From positions 930,001-994,000 of the forward strand of contig NC_134297.1 of assembly GCF_949628215.1 (NCBI RefSeq): 64,000 bases of DNA, given 5' to 3'. The translations under genes were made by a program, and so were the position numbers. A model generated the notes under the pieces. That model saw nothing but the letters and a program-made list of their open reading frames with translations, searched no databases and was not told the origin of the DNA. Every line of letters starts with the position of its first letter. Position 1 is the first letter of the stretch. This document shows, piece after piece, positions 25,529 to 37,592 of this stretch. The DNA comes from Phalacrocorax aristotelis. Its lineage: Eukaryota > Chordata > Aves > Suliformes > Phalacrocoracidae.

Positions 25529-26866
25529 CAGCATTGCTTATCAGCCACGATTTGACCAGATAGCTGGTTCAGAAAACAGGCACCGGTCTTTTTGTAATAA
25601 ATGAAAGCAATAAAGCCAAAGTGCCTCCTCTGAGCTATAATTAAGCTCCGCAGCGCCAGCAGGAGCCGCTCCCCTGCCTAAGGGGCTGCAGAGTGGGGAG
25701 TCTCTGGGGAGGGGGTGCAGGGAAGCTGCAGGGGTCTGGCGCCTCTCGGGCCCTGCCCTGCCTCACCGCAGAGAACTCTGCTGCACAAATGCCATCCCGT
25801 GAAGCCTTTCCCGCCTGCAAAAGCTGCTCCTGCCGCCGCCCGAGGCCTCGGCGAAGAGCAGGAGGGAGCCCGGGGCTGCGCACCTCCCCGATACACATCC
25901 CCAGAGCAGCTTTTCCTTAAAGAGGAGTCTATTTAACACAATTTCCATCACAAGCGGCTGCTTTGCATTTCTTCTGGCTTTATTAAAACTGATTTTCTAT
26001 TTGCACTATACAAGCTCATCTGATTACATTTCCATTTTTCCCCTGAAGAGAAGGGTCTCGCTCTCCTAAGACAAAAATGGAGATCAGGTTTGGCCCCCCC
26101 CGCCTCCTGCTCAAGGGCTCTTCTGCCAGGGGACCGGGAATGAGGACCGGCTTCCGGAGTTCGAGCTGCGAGGAGCAGCGTTCGGCAGCATCCCGCATCT
26201 GTTTCCATGGGGACAGGGAGGCAGCGATTCAGTAGGCCCGATCCTGCTTTCGTTTGTATAAATGCCAGCCAGGAGCCATTTTGGCAGAGGCAGTGGATTT
26301 GCCTCGCAGTGCGACGGAAACGGGAGACCGTGGGAAGGAGCCTGCTGGGAGCCCTGCCGCAGCCGTGGGACTCCTGCCCTGCCACCGTCCCCTTTGGGCT
26401 GGCAGCAGGAGCATCTCTGCACCCACGGGCTCACCCGCCCCGGGGCACAGACCCCTAAAGGCAGCTGGGCCACCACGAGCCTTCTGCACAGAGGCTTCTC
26501 CTCCCTACTTCTTCCTGCTGCCCATCCTCACGGGACATCTTCTAAATCTCCTCCAGCGTGTCCTGATGCAGGACTCGGCTCTGGCATCAGTGGGCAAAAA
26601 TGCCCGTAAAGCAGGTGCTGATAAATAGGTCAGCAATTCTTCGTCAGCAGGGCTTGCTGAGGCTTGGCAGGGCTGTCAGGCAGCGCTACAAATTAAGTGA
26701 AAAGACAGGGCCAAATGCATGTGTCCTGCTGGCCAGAGGACAGGCCAGCAGCGAGGGCTGGGACAGGCATTCCCACAGCCATCCCATCCCCGTGAGTTCC
26801 AAATGCCCTTACGGCAATTCTGTGACTCAAAAGCAATGAGAGGCTTTCCTTCTGGATAATGTTTAC

Positions 26867-26878
26867 TTTTTTTTTTTT
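26867..26878. repeat. T12 homopolymer
   Basis: Poly-T tract at the left edge of the AT-rich island 26,840-27,360. No flanking retroposon body was recognised. Confidence 0.8.
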
Positions 26879-28066
26879 AAAATCAAGAAGCATCCATTAA
26901 TGTCCCTGCCCGCTACAAAGCTTGATAATTTCTCCCCATCTTCCCCTCTCACTCCACCACCAACCTTGTGGGAAACCATTACCACGAAGATGCTTTGAAG
27001 TACCAACTTTATTAAGATTGATTCCTCCTGCCTCCAGTTTTGACAAGTCCAAAGCAAACACACAGGGCCACGGGGAGATTTGGTAATAATTACCATCTTT
27101 AATTACTACTAAAACATCAATTGCTCTTGTTCAATTAGTATCACAGATCCAGGCATGGCAAATTTTGTAGCACAAAATAAGCTGAAAATTGATTTCTGAA
27201 CACTTAATGCAGATCCAAAATTGCTAACCTGATAAGGGGCCAACGGCAGCACAAGCTCACCGTCAGGGAGGGATTGCGCACTGACGCGATCGCTTCGGTG
27301 GAAGATTAATAACTTGTATACTTACATCTTGTACATCAAGTAGGAGTGACTCAGGGAAGAAGGGGAGAACACGTTAACAAGGACAGAGGCAATTAGAGAA
27401 GAAGGCGCAGCGGAAACGCTGGCGGCCCGTCGCCTCACGAGCGGAGAGGCAGCACAGGCTCAGGATCTCCCAGCCAGCCAGGCTGGAGCCGAGCTGGCCC
27501 CGAGCACAAGCATCAGCCTCCAAGAAAAGCCAAGAAAGCCCTTGCAGGATCTGCAGTCAGAGTCCCTGAAGCCACCAGGAGATTTTTCTTCGTAAAAGGC
27601 AAAGGGAAGAAGGTTCCCCCACTTCCCTGCTGTGAACTGCTGCCTCCCGTGGACACTCGCTACCCGAAGCCTGGCCAGGCAGTGCTCCAGAGCACACCAT
27701 GGTGCTTTTTGTAACTGAAGATGAACATCTACACCAGAACATTTCAAAACTATGCTTAAACACCAAGGCTTCCTCCCCTGCTGCACCACAGGACCCGGGG
27801 ACAGCGAGGAGGCACCTCCTCCCACCCCAGCAGCGCCGGAGGCACATGGCTCTAGCACGCACTGCGGCTGCATGTCCCCACGTCTGTCCTCACACCCAGC
27901 ACAGTCTGTCCACCCGGCAGCCTGGGCTTGGCCGATCTTTAGTTCCCAGCGAGGAAGAGGAGGAGAAGAGGCTGGTTTCCTCGCCTCCATCCCAGCCTGC
28001 ACAGCTGCCCTGCCATCCCGAGCACCTTGAGGGAGGCAGCTAATTGCCATGGCCATGGGCAGAGGC

Positions 28067-28081
28067 ATTTGCATAATGAAG
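28067..28081. promoter_or_regulatory. Octamer with flanking SOX-like half (SOX-OCT-like composite)
   Basis: Reverse complement reads CTTCATTATGCAAAT. This matches the SOX2-OCT4 composite CTTTGTTATGCAAAT at 13 of 15 positions. The octamer half is exact but the SOX half has two mismatches. Confidence 0.3.
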
Positions 28082-28436
28082 CACAGACAGGATGTTTAGC
28101 TCATGTATTTTTTAGAAGGTTTATCTTTAATTTTATTTAGCTTACGAAGGGCACGTCACTCAAACCCGGCTGGTCATTTATAAAATCATTTCAATTGTGT
28201 CTGCGCAAAGCTGTCTCCAGGCCTAAGTGGCTTCTCCAACCAGCCCCGAATACTAATGGGAACGGCACCGGCACCAGGGCGAGCGAGGGATGGAGCCTGC
28301 CGTCACGCAGCAGGCCAGCAAGGTTCCTAGCCTCATGTGCAAATCTGCGCAGAAAAACCTCTACCTTTTGAGAAGCGGTTTTCTTTCTTTAGCCCTTTGA
28401 GCACCATTTCTGTTAGGGAAATATCAAGATGAAAGC

Positions 28437-28470
28437 ATCGACTGCCTGTAGAAGCCCACAGGCAGTCGGT
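28437..28470. repeat. Perfect 11-bp inverted repeat (hairpin) with 8-nt loop
   Basis: CGACTGCCTGT (28,439-28,449) pairs perfectly with ACAGGCAGTCG (28,458-28,468). One T-G wobble and one A-T pair extend the stem to 13. It is too short for a typical pre-miRNA stem, and no coding gene is near. Confidence 0.85.
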
Positions 28471-30383
28471 TTCTGAAGACAGCTTTAAGAAAAGCCTGCC
28501 CATAGACAAAGCAATTTAGAGATAGATTGCCTTTGTTTTAAACAACACCAAAATAAATCAAGTTACCTTGACCTCCTCCAGCCTGTCCCAGGGTGCCCAA
28601 AGCCCCGGCACACAGCTGGGGAAGGTGCTGAAGCCCTGCAGCAACCCCAGGATCGCCCCATCCTGCCAGGCACCCTTCACCCTCCAAAGGCCCACCAGGT
28701 TGCCAAGCAGGAGCCAACTAGAACCAGCTGGGACCCAGCACTGCATCTCTAACCAGCTGCTTTTCCTTTAGCAATCGAGCCCTACAACAACCCATTTCAG
28801 CATCGGGTTGGCCACTGTCTTCCCAAAAGCCGCCTGTGACCCAGCATCTCCCAGCACCGCAAAGACAAGGCTTTTGCTCTCCAAAGCCTTGCGAGAAATG
28901 ACAGGCAAATGACTGGAAAGACACAAAGAGGGAGCAGTTGCCTGTTGCCTTAGCATATTTTTTCATCTCTTTCATCTGCTTTTCCCTCCATCTGCCCTCC
29001 CGCACTGCTTCACTTCCCACACCTACCCACAGCTTCAAAGGAGAAGCTCAGCTAAAGTGTTGAAAGCCAGAAATTCCGTACATGCCTTTAACCGTGCCAC
29101 AGGTGGCCCGAGAGAGCTTTTCTGCATTGTCCTTGGTCCCACACAACACAGCCCTTCTCTTTCCTCCCTGGAAGCCTCTCGCAGCATCCATCCACCAACT
29201 TTGCCTGGGTTTGAAGAAGTTTCTCAGCACCACGCTACCCACCAGCACACCAACACAGTCTCTGCGGCAGGACAGCAGCACATGCCCACAGGGCAGCAGA
29301 GACCCACACGCAGCTTCCCACTGCTCCAGCCCCTGACATACCGAGGCAGGCAATAGCCAGCACAGCCTCTTCGCAGCCAAGGCTGTTTAAACACACAGAT
29401 ACAGCACAGGGTATTGCTCAACTTGAAACTCACAGAGACACTTTGCAGCAAGGAGAACAGCAGGGAGAACTCAGAGCTCTGCTCTCCCTGCTGCCAAAAC
29501 ACACATTTCTTTTTTCTACAAAACCCCCGTGTGCTGGGACGCAACTTGCCTGGGGTTTCCATGGCCAGAGAGCTTCTCCTCCCACTCCCAGCAGCAGCAC
29601 AAGCCCATCCTGGATCCTACAGCCCCAAGCTGGGAGGGTGGGGGCCACCTCTATTTGAAGGCTCTTGATTTGCCCAATTACCCCTGCAGCAGCCCTGGGT
29701 GCTAATGAGCAGAACCCAGCTCAGGTGGGCAGCAGAGCTCACTCTCACCTGAGAGCTTCTCCCTGCCGCACCGCTCGTGGGCGAGCTGATTAAACTGGCA
29801 CGCACAGGCACACCGAAGTTGGAGAGAGGGCTCCAAACTAATTAGCACATGCACAGCCACTCATTACTATTATTACTATGACATTATTAATTTCCCCACC
29901 TCTCATCTGCGGCTTTTCAGTCGCTTCATTTCAATCTGCTTTAGCATCGGGAGATGGAAATTAAACCCAAGCGTTTATCCCAGAGTCACGCAGCCCTTTC
30001 CCTCCTCCTCCTCCTGCTCCACTGCTCCCAGTCCCCGTGTGCCGCAGGCTCCCGGTGTTCCCGGGCTGGGTTGGAGCTGGCAGCCGCGGCTCTGGTCCGC
30101 CCCCATAAATCGGGGCTTTGCTAACACCTACAGCATCAGGCAGGGAGGCATCCCATCCTTCATATGGCAGCCGCACACGCACGAGCGTGCACAGGGCAGC
30201 AGCCAAGCAGGGAAAAAGGATACGGTGGCTGAGAGATATTTGTTGGGAGTCATTAGCTACTCTCTGTGATCAATCTATTACCATAAACTTAAGCTTCCAT
30301 ATTCTTTCATTTTAAATGAATTTTCACATCGTATTTCCAAATGAGCTCTGCCTCCCGTCAGCTCCCATTTATCTAATAATGCT

Positions 30384-30416
30384 ATGCAAATATTTTGTTA
30401 TATTTCAATGAAATAT
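30384..30416. promoter_or_regulatory. POU octamer next to a STAT-like palindrome
   Basis: ATGCAAAT (30,384-30,391) is followed 9 bp later by ATATTTCA-A-TGAAATAT (30,400-30,416), a 17-bp hyphenated palindrome whose centre TTCAATGAA fits the TTCNNNGAA STAT consensus. The whole block is AT-rich and surrounded by GC-rich DNA. Confidence 0.35.
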
Positions 30417-31702
30417 GTCGAAAACTATTACCCAGCGCATTATCTCAGCATCAGCAGGGAGGCTCCGGTCGCTGCCACCGGCAGGCTCTCACTCACGGTG
30501 CCCCGAGCCAAGGGAAGATGAGCGGCCCCCCACCCAACTGCCACCCGGCGTGAAGGTCACCCGAGGCAGGCAGCGCTTGCCCGTGGCGGCGGAGGGTGCG
30601 CGGCGGGGGCAAAACCCACGCAGTGCCATTAGGCACACGCGGAACTGCCCTCCCGAGGCGAGACGCGGGCAGGAGGTGGCTGCTGTCCCGGCGCCCAGCC
30701 GTGCCGGAGCTCCCGTGGCTCCGTCGGGCAGCAGCAGCCCCCTCAGGCACAGGAGGATGGTTCTGCTGGGCAAGAAGGGCCATCGGAACGACCCCTCGGG
30801 GTACGCGGCCGCTCAGCGGGAAAGGCACTGGCTGGGGACGCTCCTTCGGCCGGGGGCTCACGTGCTGCAGCTCTCCCTTTGCTTCACCTGCAGCGGGAAA
30901 ATCAGACAATTAGAAGGCAGATTCATGGCCACGGAATGATTTATTGATTATACACCCTATGTGCGCTTGCTAAGATCCATCACCCCCCTTCCCTGACCAC
31001 CAAACCCCCAGTCCCACCGCAGCGCCGGTGCCGTGTAAGGTGTAACTCCAACGAGCGTTTGCAGAAATGGCTTTTTACGCCACAAAATGCCTGCAGAAGT
31101 ACGAAGATGGCGTCGTCAGAGCCGAGGAGCCGGCACAGGGGGCAGACGTGGCTCCTCGGCGGGTATGACTGCCGCTGCCCCCCCGGTCCCCGCCGCCCCG
31201 TGCCTGGGACGGGAGGTGCTGCGTGCCCCACGCTGGGTGGGCGCTGCTCGCAGGGGCTGCCCCCATCTCCGTCAGCGGGGAAGGAGGAATCCTGCCCTTC
31301 TTGGTGCCTTCTCCTCGTTCCTTAGGCAGGAGCCCCTCTCTGCCGGGGCTGCGGTGCTCCAGCCGTCGTGCTTCCAGCGAGGGTGCACCACGTTTTGTTT
31401 GGTAACCGCCGCGCTGGGCTGTAATTGCAAGTCGCTCTTTCCCCTCCCACCCAAAGTACCTATTTCTGGGAGCGGAGCAGCTTTTCAGTCTGGGAGAAAC
31501 ACGCCTGCCTCTTGCAGGCCATAGGGCCGAGTCATCTGTATAAATAGCGTGCCTTTGATTTCCAGCAGGCACTGCTGTGGTACCCGCGCTACATTGCTTC
31601 AGCCCTCCTCCTCCCTCCCCTCGACTTGTTATTGCCAAAGGACGTGAAGTGCCACCACCCGCCTCAGCTCCCTCTCCTGATCTCAGAAACTGGTTTTATA
31701 GA

Positions 31703-31722
31703 TTTTTTTTTTTTTAAAAAAA
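31703..31722. repeat. T13-A7 homopolymer junction
   Basis: Thirteen T followed by seven A within an AT-rich island. The arms can snap back, and the tract can exclude nucleosomes. Confidence 0.85.
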
Positions 31723-34687
31723 GCACTTTTATATTTTTAATTGGTATTCCACAAACTCAGAGCCTTCCCTAAGGAGCTAGGATGTTTGTCTTCAAAAACC
31801 CCTTTTTTTTCCCAACAAATTTTTTAAAGTACAAATTTTCCTGGCACGGATGAATGAGCTGCCATGTGCCCCACGCGACCTGCCCGCAGACAAGGCTGCT
31901 TCTCACGGTTTCAAGCGCTAGTTTGAGGGGGGAGGAGAAGCCGAACCGCGATGCGGCATCCCTGCCGGCCCCGTGCCCTCCCCAGCCCCAGACAGCTTTT
32001 GCCGGGGCCAGGAGTCTGGACCCCAGCCCCGCCGCTGCCCAGCGAGCAGCCACAGCCTCCCCCCGCTCACACTCTCCTGCACTGGCACCAAATTAAATAA
32101 CTGCAACTCCCTTTTTATTTTCCATTTGACAGTAACGTATTGCAAATGCAGCCAGTTTTGACATCCTAATATTCAGGCTTCTATCCCTTGGGATAAACAC
32201 GTCATCTGTTATCTGAGCAAATTATTTGCACCGGGACAGTTGGGAGCAGGAAAACAGAGCAGGCAGAGCCGGGCGGGAGCAGAGCAGAGCAGAGCCTGCT
32301 GCACCTGCCCGGCACCTGCCTGCACCCACGCTCCTGCCCGGGGCAGGCAGAGCATCTCGGCTGTGCCGCTGAGGGCAGGGGAGGGCATCGCTGTGCCCTG
32401 AGCATGGGGTTAAATGCCTCTTATCGCCGCCGCTGCAGGTCACACCCTTGCCAGGGCGAATAGGGCAAGGCTGAGAGCCTGGCGGGTGCAGGCGCGGTGA
32501 TGAGCGGGGCGATGGCATGGCTCCGGCTTCTGTCTCACCTCCAGCTCTGCCTGGCTGCCGGCACGTTGCTGGAGCCCTCAAGAGAGCCCGGCGACGGCGA
32601 GTCCATGCCACAGGCCCGAGCATTGCCTCGTCCGGCCGCCCAAGGGGCCGCGCTCGCATTTCTGAGGTCGCCCCCCGGGGAGGGGGCTGCATTCGGGTGC
32701 CGGCAGCATGGCCGCCTCATCAACATGGCAACAAAGCGTTTGTCACCAGGCTAATTTCATTAGGCAGGATCTCAAATGGCTAATTTCCTTTTAGTAATGA
32801 GCAAATTAGTGGAATCTCTGATCTGGTTTTAAGGCCCTTATACCAATAAAAGGCAGAGCGGCGGCTAAATTTGTTGTGAAGCGTTGTGACCCATGGTGTT
32901 GGAGGCATGAGAAAACGATGGGCATGGGAGCTGGGAAAGCAAAGGTATCCGTCTGCTGGCTCCGACAGAGCCTGCTCGGGGCTGGGAGCCTCAAGGGGAC
33001 GGTGGCTCCCACCTGCACCATCCCAGGACAGGCAGCGGCATCTCCTTGCTTTCATCTTTAAGGACTCGTTGCTGGATGGAGACGCAGAGTTTTAACTCCC
33101 CCATGGCGGTTTGGGCTGTAGCCGCCAAGCGACAAGCAGCGCGGCAGGGCGCCGCGGCCCCGTACCTCTCTGTGGCAGCGACTGGGCACGAGGCATTTCC
33201 CTCGGAAGGGCGCCGAGCCACCCCTTCAGCCCCTGATCACTAGGAATTGTAGCCGTGGATTCTTCTGCGCGTGTTTCTTTTTAGGCCTTAATGCCCGTTC
33301 TATCCATTCGCCACGGCATCCCTCGAAAAGGTTCACACGGCTTAGGCTATATCAAAAAATCCATTGATTATTTTGCTATAAGTTTAACGAATAAAAGTGG
33401 TGGAGCTTTAACAGAGATCCTCTGAGCAAGCAAGATGCAACTGTGGCTCGTGGCTGAGCGCAGGGCAAATGTAGGCTTTTTTATTGTTTTTCCCAACGCT
33501 GTTCTCCTTTACTTGCTCCGCAGAGGAAACTGATTGTTGGATATTACTTAATCAAATGCAGGAGCCGATTCCTGACTATCCGACCTCCCTCTGCGTCTGA
33601 TAGCCAACCTCCCACCGGCTCTAATCCAGGTATCTGTGTGCTGCCCCCACCGCCCCGCCAGACCCTCCCTGCTCTGGCTCCCGCACTCCCCGGAGCACCC
33701 GCACCCCCCGGGCCCGCTCCTCCGCCGGCGCCGTGCCGAGGGCTGTGTCCCCCCGGCTGGGGGCTGCAGGGCCGGCTCCCACCCGGGACCCGTCGCCCGC
33801 CGGGGTCTCAGTGCCGCGGCACCGGCTGCCAGCTCGGCAGTGCCGGGAACAGCGAGGCCTGGCTCTGTCAGCTCCGACAAAATGGCTTTTTTCTAAAAAG
33901 GGGCCCCTGCTCGGGGCGATGGAGGGACCTGCGGCAGCTGGGAAGGGCAGGAGCTGCAGGGCAGCAGCGGGAGCTCGCGGGACCCGGCTGCACATGGGAA
34001 CCTACACAGGGATGAGGAAGAAGAGGGTGGGTGGGCGAAGGGGTCTGCAGCCAGCTTAACGCTGCCCCAGGGAGAGAGGCCAGCTGCTCCGGTGGGTCGG
34101 AGCACGCCGGCCGAGCATTTCCCACTTTGCTCTCTTAAATGGCTTTTTGCTCCTCCTTTTTCCTTACTGGGAGGGAGGACATTCGTCACCTTGGATGCTC
34201 TCAGGCCACATCTCCCAGCCACGCGAGGCTGAGGCGGCCGGACGAGGGCTCGCCCCGGCCCCGCCGCTGGGACATGGTGCCCCAGAAGCACCCCGGAGCT
34301 GCCAGGCACCCTCAGCCTCTGCTCCCCACAGGGGACATCAGGGCTGAGACGATAACCTCGGCATTTAACCCAAGCTACAGATCCTCCCCGCCATGCTGCC
34401 GCCTCTCACCTTTCCCTCCCCGCCAGCGCTGCTTTCCGAGGGGGGAAGTCTGCAAGCTGTTTTACGTTCAGATCTGTGAGGTAGGAAGAGAGAGGCTTGG
34501 TGCCCATGAATATTCTGTGGGAGGAGATGGATTAGTGTCTGAGACGTATCTGAAGGGATTTGCAAGGGAATTATTTATGGTGGTAACAAGTAAGCACTCA
34601 TTTAGCTTATATTATACATTATACAAACAAGGCGTCGAGCTCTGGAAGTGAAGGCAGTAACGCCACTCTAAATTAAATTCATCAGTG

Positions 34688-34723
34688 CCTTAATTAAGAT
34701 CTATATTTAGTTCTTAATTAAGG
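34688..34723. repeat. Paired TTAATTAA palindromes forming an 11-bp inverted repeat
   Basis: CCTTAATTAAG (34,688-34,698) and CTTAATTAAGG (34,713-34,723) are exact inverted copies with a 14-nt AT-rich loop. Each arm is itself palindromic (CTTAATTAAG), so the site is also a direct repeat of two homeodomain-type TTAATTAA sites 25 bp apart. Confidence 0.85.
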
Positions 34724-36847
34724 GGAGTGGAGCGGGGGGTTAGATGCTGCGCGGGGAGCGATCCAGTGCAGCCCAGTGGGTTGGGGGCGCCGCTCCCCAC
34801 CATGATCCTGGGAAGTCTGGGAGGAAAAAGTTAAGTTGGCAACAATGGGAATTCGAAAGCAGCCGAGGACGCGGCTTTATTCTCCTGCCTCCCCTGCGCC
34901 CGCTTAATCAGTGGCTACAGTGCGCGGCTTTGATCCCAGAAATCAAACCCCCCATCTGATGGGTGACTTGATGTTATGCTAATCCAGGTTGATTGAGCTG
35001 AGATAATTACACTTCATCCAGGTTTCCTGGGAGTTTTGAATAAATATTGATGCACAGCTGTCCCCCCCGCTCAGGTACGTACGGTGGAGAGCTCTTTCCC
35101 ACCTCCAGGCTTGCCTTGTGCCGGTGGACGGGCTGGGACCGTGGCCCCCAGCAGCGGTGGGGGACACTAGCACCCACTGGTGGCCCTCCTGGTGCAGGAA
35201 TTGAGTCCGAGCTCCCTTCCGAGTGCCGGGCAGGAGCTGCGCGCTCGTTGCGCTGCCCACTTCTCCAAAGCGGCACGTGGGACCCTGCCCGTCCTGCCTG
35301 CTGTGCAAAACCTTCATCGGGAGGCTTTGCGGGGCCGCTTCTGCCAGGGATGCTGCGGGGGAGGCAGCGGCGCCAGGACCCTCTGGTCTGCATACCCAGG
35401 GCTCGTGGCGGGGCTGGGGGCGGCTGCGGCCGGGAGCCCTCAGCAAGGGGCCATCTGAGCCAACTCGGGAGCGAAAGCGATGCGAGAAAACAAGCTAATC
35501 AAATTATACATTCCTAAGAAGCATTTATAAGCTGTGTGCATTCTTTAATCTTAATTAGAAATCTTAGCAGCTCCTGCCGACTCTGTAATCAACGTTTGAA
35601 TGCGGCTGACCCCCATCGCGCTAACCTTGAGAGTCTTGAGCAGGTATTTGATGAGGGAGCTGGGGAGAGAGCCGGCTTTGCCACGCTCCTTGTGGCAGGG
35701 AAGCCTGGGGGTACGGAGCCCGAGATCAGAGCGGAGCGACAGGGTAATGATGAGTGTTACGGCTGAGCTCTAATTAAACAGCCTGCGCTGACAATTCCAG
35801 GAGCCCCTAATAATCTCGCTCATTTGGCTCAATAACATCCCTATTTGCAAATAAACATGATTTCCTTGCGCTCCCTGCAAGGACAGGCGGCCGGGAGCTG
35901 CTGCCGGCTTGGGGGGCAGCACCGTCTTTGGGGAAATCAGCCCGGCCGGAGGTTTCTGACAGCAGCAGGGCAGGGCAGGAGGCAGCGGTGGGTGCCACCA
36001 GGCGCAGAGGAAGCCCTCCCCGGTGCTGGGACAAGTGGGATTCCCCCGAGCTGTCCAGTCTCCTGGGACAGACGCCGCGGTGTGCGTGGTGGCCTCCCGT
36101 CCTCGCCTGCCTGGCACGGACGAGTTCCCGCTGGAGGAGACCAGATGCCGGTGCAACCGAAGAGCCCGTGCTCCATGGGGAATGAGCGGCTGGCCGGGCG
36201 CTGCCCGGTAAGCGCAACACGCTGTACACAGGCCCTCTGCAAACACCGCCGTCTTCGAAGTTATTAATGGGCAGTGTTCGCTGCCTCTTCATTAGCACCA
36301 AGTATAAACAGAAAATCGTTTGCTTACTGCAGATTCCAGCTAAGCAAATTTGGAGAGGGATAGTCAAACAGGGAGCCGGTTGCCTGGCTAGATGCGTTCA
36401 CAGCGGCAAGCGCAGACGCGGCAAACCCGGCGCCCCAGCACATGCCGGCTCCGGCCGGACCCAGGCTGCGCAGGCGCCGGGCTCGGGGCTCGGCAGGCTG
36501 CCCCCTCAACGCGTCCTCACCTAAGCAAAGCCCCGCTCTGAGCCCAGCTAACTCAGCATTACAGGGTGCTTTGTTTTCCCACCAAGCCGATGCAAAGGAG
36601 CGGAGGCTTTCGGCGGGGAGGCAGGAGGAGCCAGCAGAGCCCCCGGGTGGGTGCCTGCAGCGGTGGGGCTGCAGCGGCTGCTGGGCTGGCGTCGCTGGAG
36701 GAGAAATGAAAGCGGTCCTGCCTCCTACCACCAGCCCGGGGCTTGTTTTTACTGTCACTCGTGGATTTTGGATGCCTTCCAGGGTTTCGTGCTCTGCCAG
36801 CCCCTCCCCACCGAGAGCTGCGCACTTCCCAGCCCGCCCCCCGTGCA

Positions 36848-36870
36848 GTGTGTGTGTGTATATAGATATA
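36848..36870. repeat. (GT)6 plus ATATAGATATA microsatellite
   Basis: Six GT units at 36,848-36,859 run into an alternating TA stretch. Confidence 0.85.
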
Positions 36871-37550
36871 CATGCAACAGGCATACTTTATAGTAAACAT
36901 AAATAAACACAAAGCTGCTCTATATTTTGTACACAGAGGAAGCGCTTTCTGCCTGTCTGCGCTTTGCCAGATGGGGCAGGAGCGCTAGCGGGGCCGAGAG
37001 CGCGAGCGCGGAGCTGGGGGCAGCCGAGGGCTGCCGGCCACCGCCGGCGGGGACTGGTTTAACTGGGAGATGCTGCCGGCAAGGGCTGGTCTGACACGCT
37101 CCACACCCGCCGCTGAGGTTCGGGGCGAGTCGGAGCCGCGGCAGCTCTGCCGGGCCAGCGCCGGGCCCTGGCTGCTGCCTGGATTTCCACAGTTTCTTTG
37201 AAGCTCGGGAGTAAACAAAGCAGTGGTAATAAATAAGAGAACCACCATCCCAGGCGTTACTCGTGTAATTTGCAGTTATTTAATAACCTCTTTGTGACTT
37301 TAAGCAAGGCAGCCAAAAATTCTTCCCTCCAAGGGGAAAACTACGGGGCACGGCATCCCGAGTACCGCCATGCATAACTGCTAATCAGCAATAAAGACGG
37401 AGTTTTAGCAATAATTAAAGCTACCAACGGCGGACTCCCACGTCCTCAGCGTTAAAGCTTGCAGCCGCCCTGCACAGCAAAGGAGAGGAGCGCTGCCGCG
37501 CCGCCCCTCCCGGCTCCCGGCACGCCGTGCCAGCGTGCCCGCTGCTGCCT

Positions 37551-37592
37551 TCACGATGCTGAGCACGACGCTTCGTGATCGTCACGATGCTG
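37551..37592. repeat. TCACGATGCTG direct repeat with inverted TCGTGA between
   Basis: TCACGATGCTG occurs at 37,551-37,561 and 37,582-37,592. Between them TCGTGA-TCG-TCACGA forms a 6-bp hairpin, so three copies of the TCACGA word alternate in orientation. Confidence 0.75.

Larger units (their letters stand above)
24871..27440. other. Non-coding segment with islands at 25.23-25.66, 25.92-26.04 and 26.84-27.36 kb
   Basis: The 26.84-27.36 kb island is one of the longest AT-rich blocks (TAATAATTACC, TTTAATTACTAC, TTCAATTAGTATC). GC-rich spacers show nothing further. Confidence 0.45.
27441..30240. other. Non-coding segment with island 28.05-28.56 kb and smaller one at 29.83-29.98 kb
   Basis: The larger island carries the octamer composite at 28,067 and the 28,437 hairpin. 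CTCCTCCTCCTCCT lies near 30,001. No exon supported. Confidence 0.45.
30241..33240. other. Non-coding segment with islands at 30.23-30.44, 31.52-31.86, 32.08-32.24 and 32.75-32.88 kb
   Basis: Holds the octamer-dyad pair at 30,384 and the T13-A7 junction. AGCAGAGCAGAGCAGAGCC (near 32,280) is a minor hexamer-like repeat. No coding evidence. Confidence 0.45.
33241..36960. other. Non-coding segment with islands at 33.24-33.56, 34.47-34.73, 34.96-35.06, 35.48-35.86 and 36.24-36.37 kb
   Basis: A CpG-dense stretch lies at about 33.62-33.87 kb, and the paired TTAATTAA element at 34,688. Microsatellite at 36,848. No exon supported. Confidence 0.45.

Noticed and set aside
28437..28470. MicroRNA precursor at the 28.44 kb hairpin
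   Set aside because: Stem of 11-13 bp is about half the length needed, and flanking bases do not extend the pairing.
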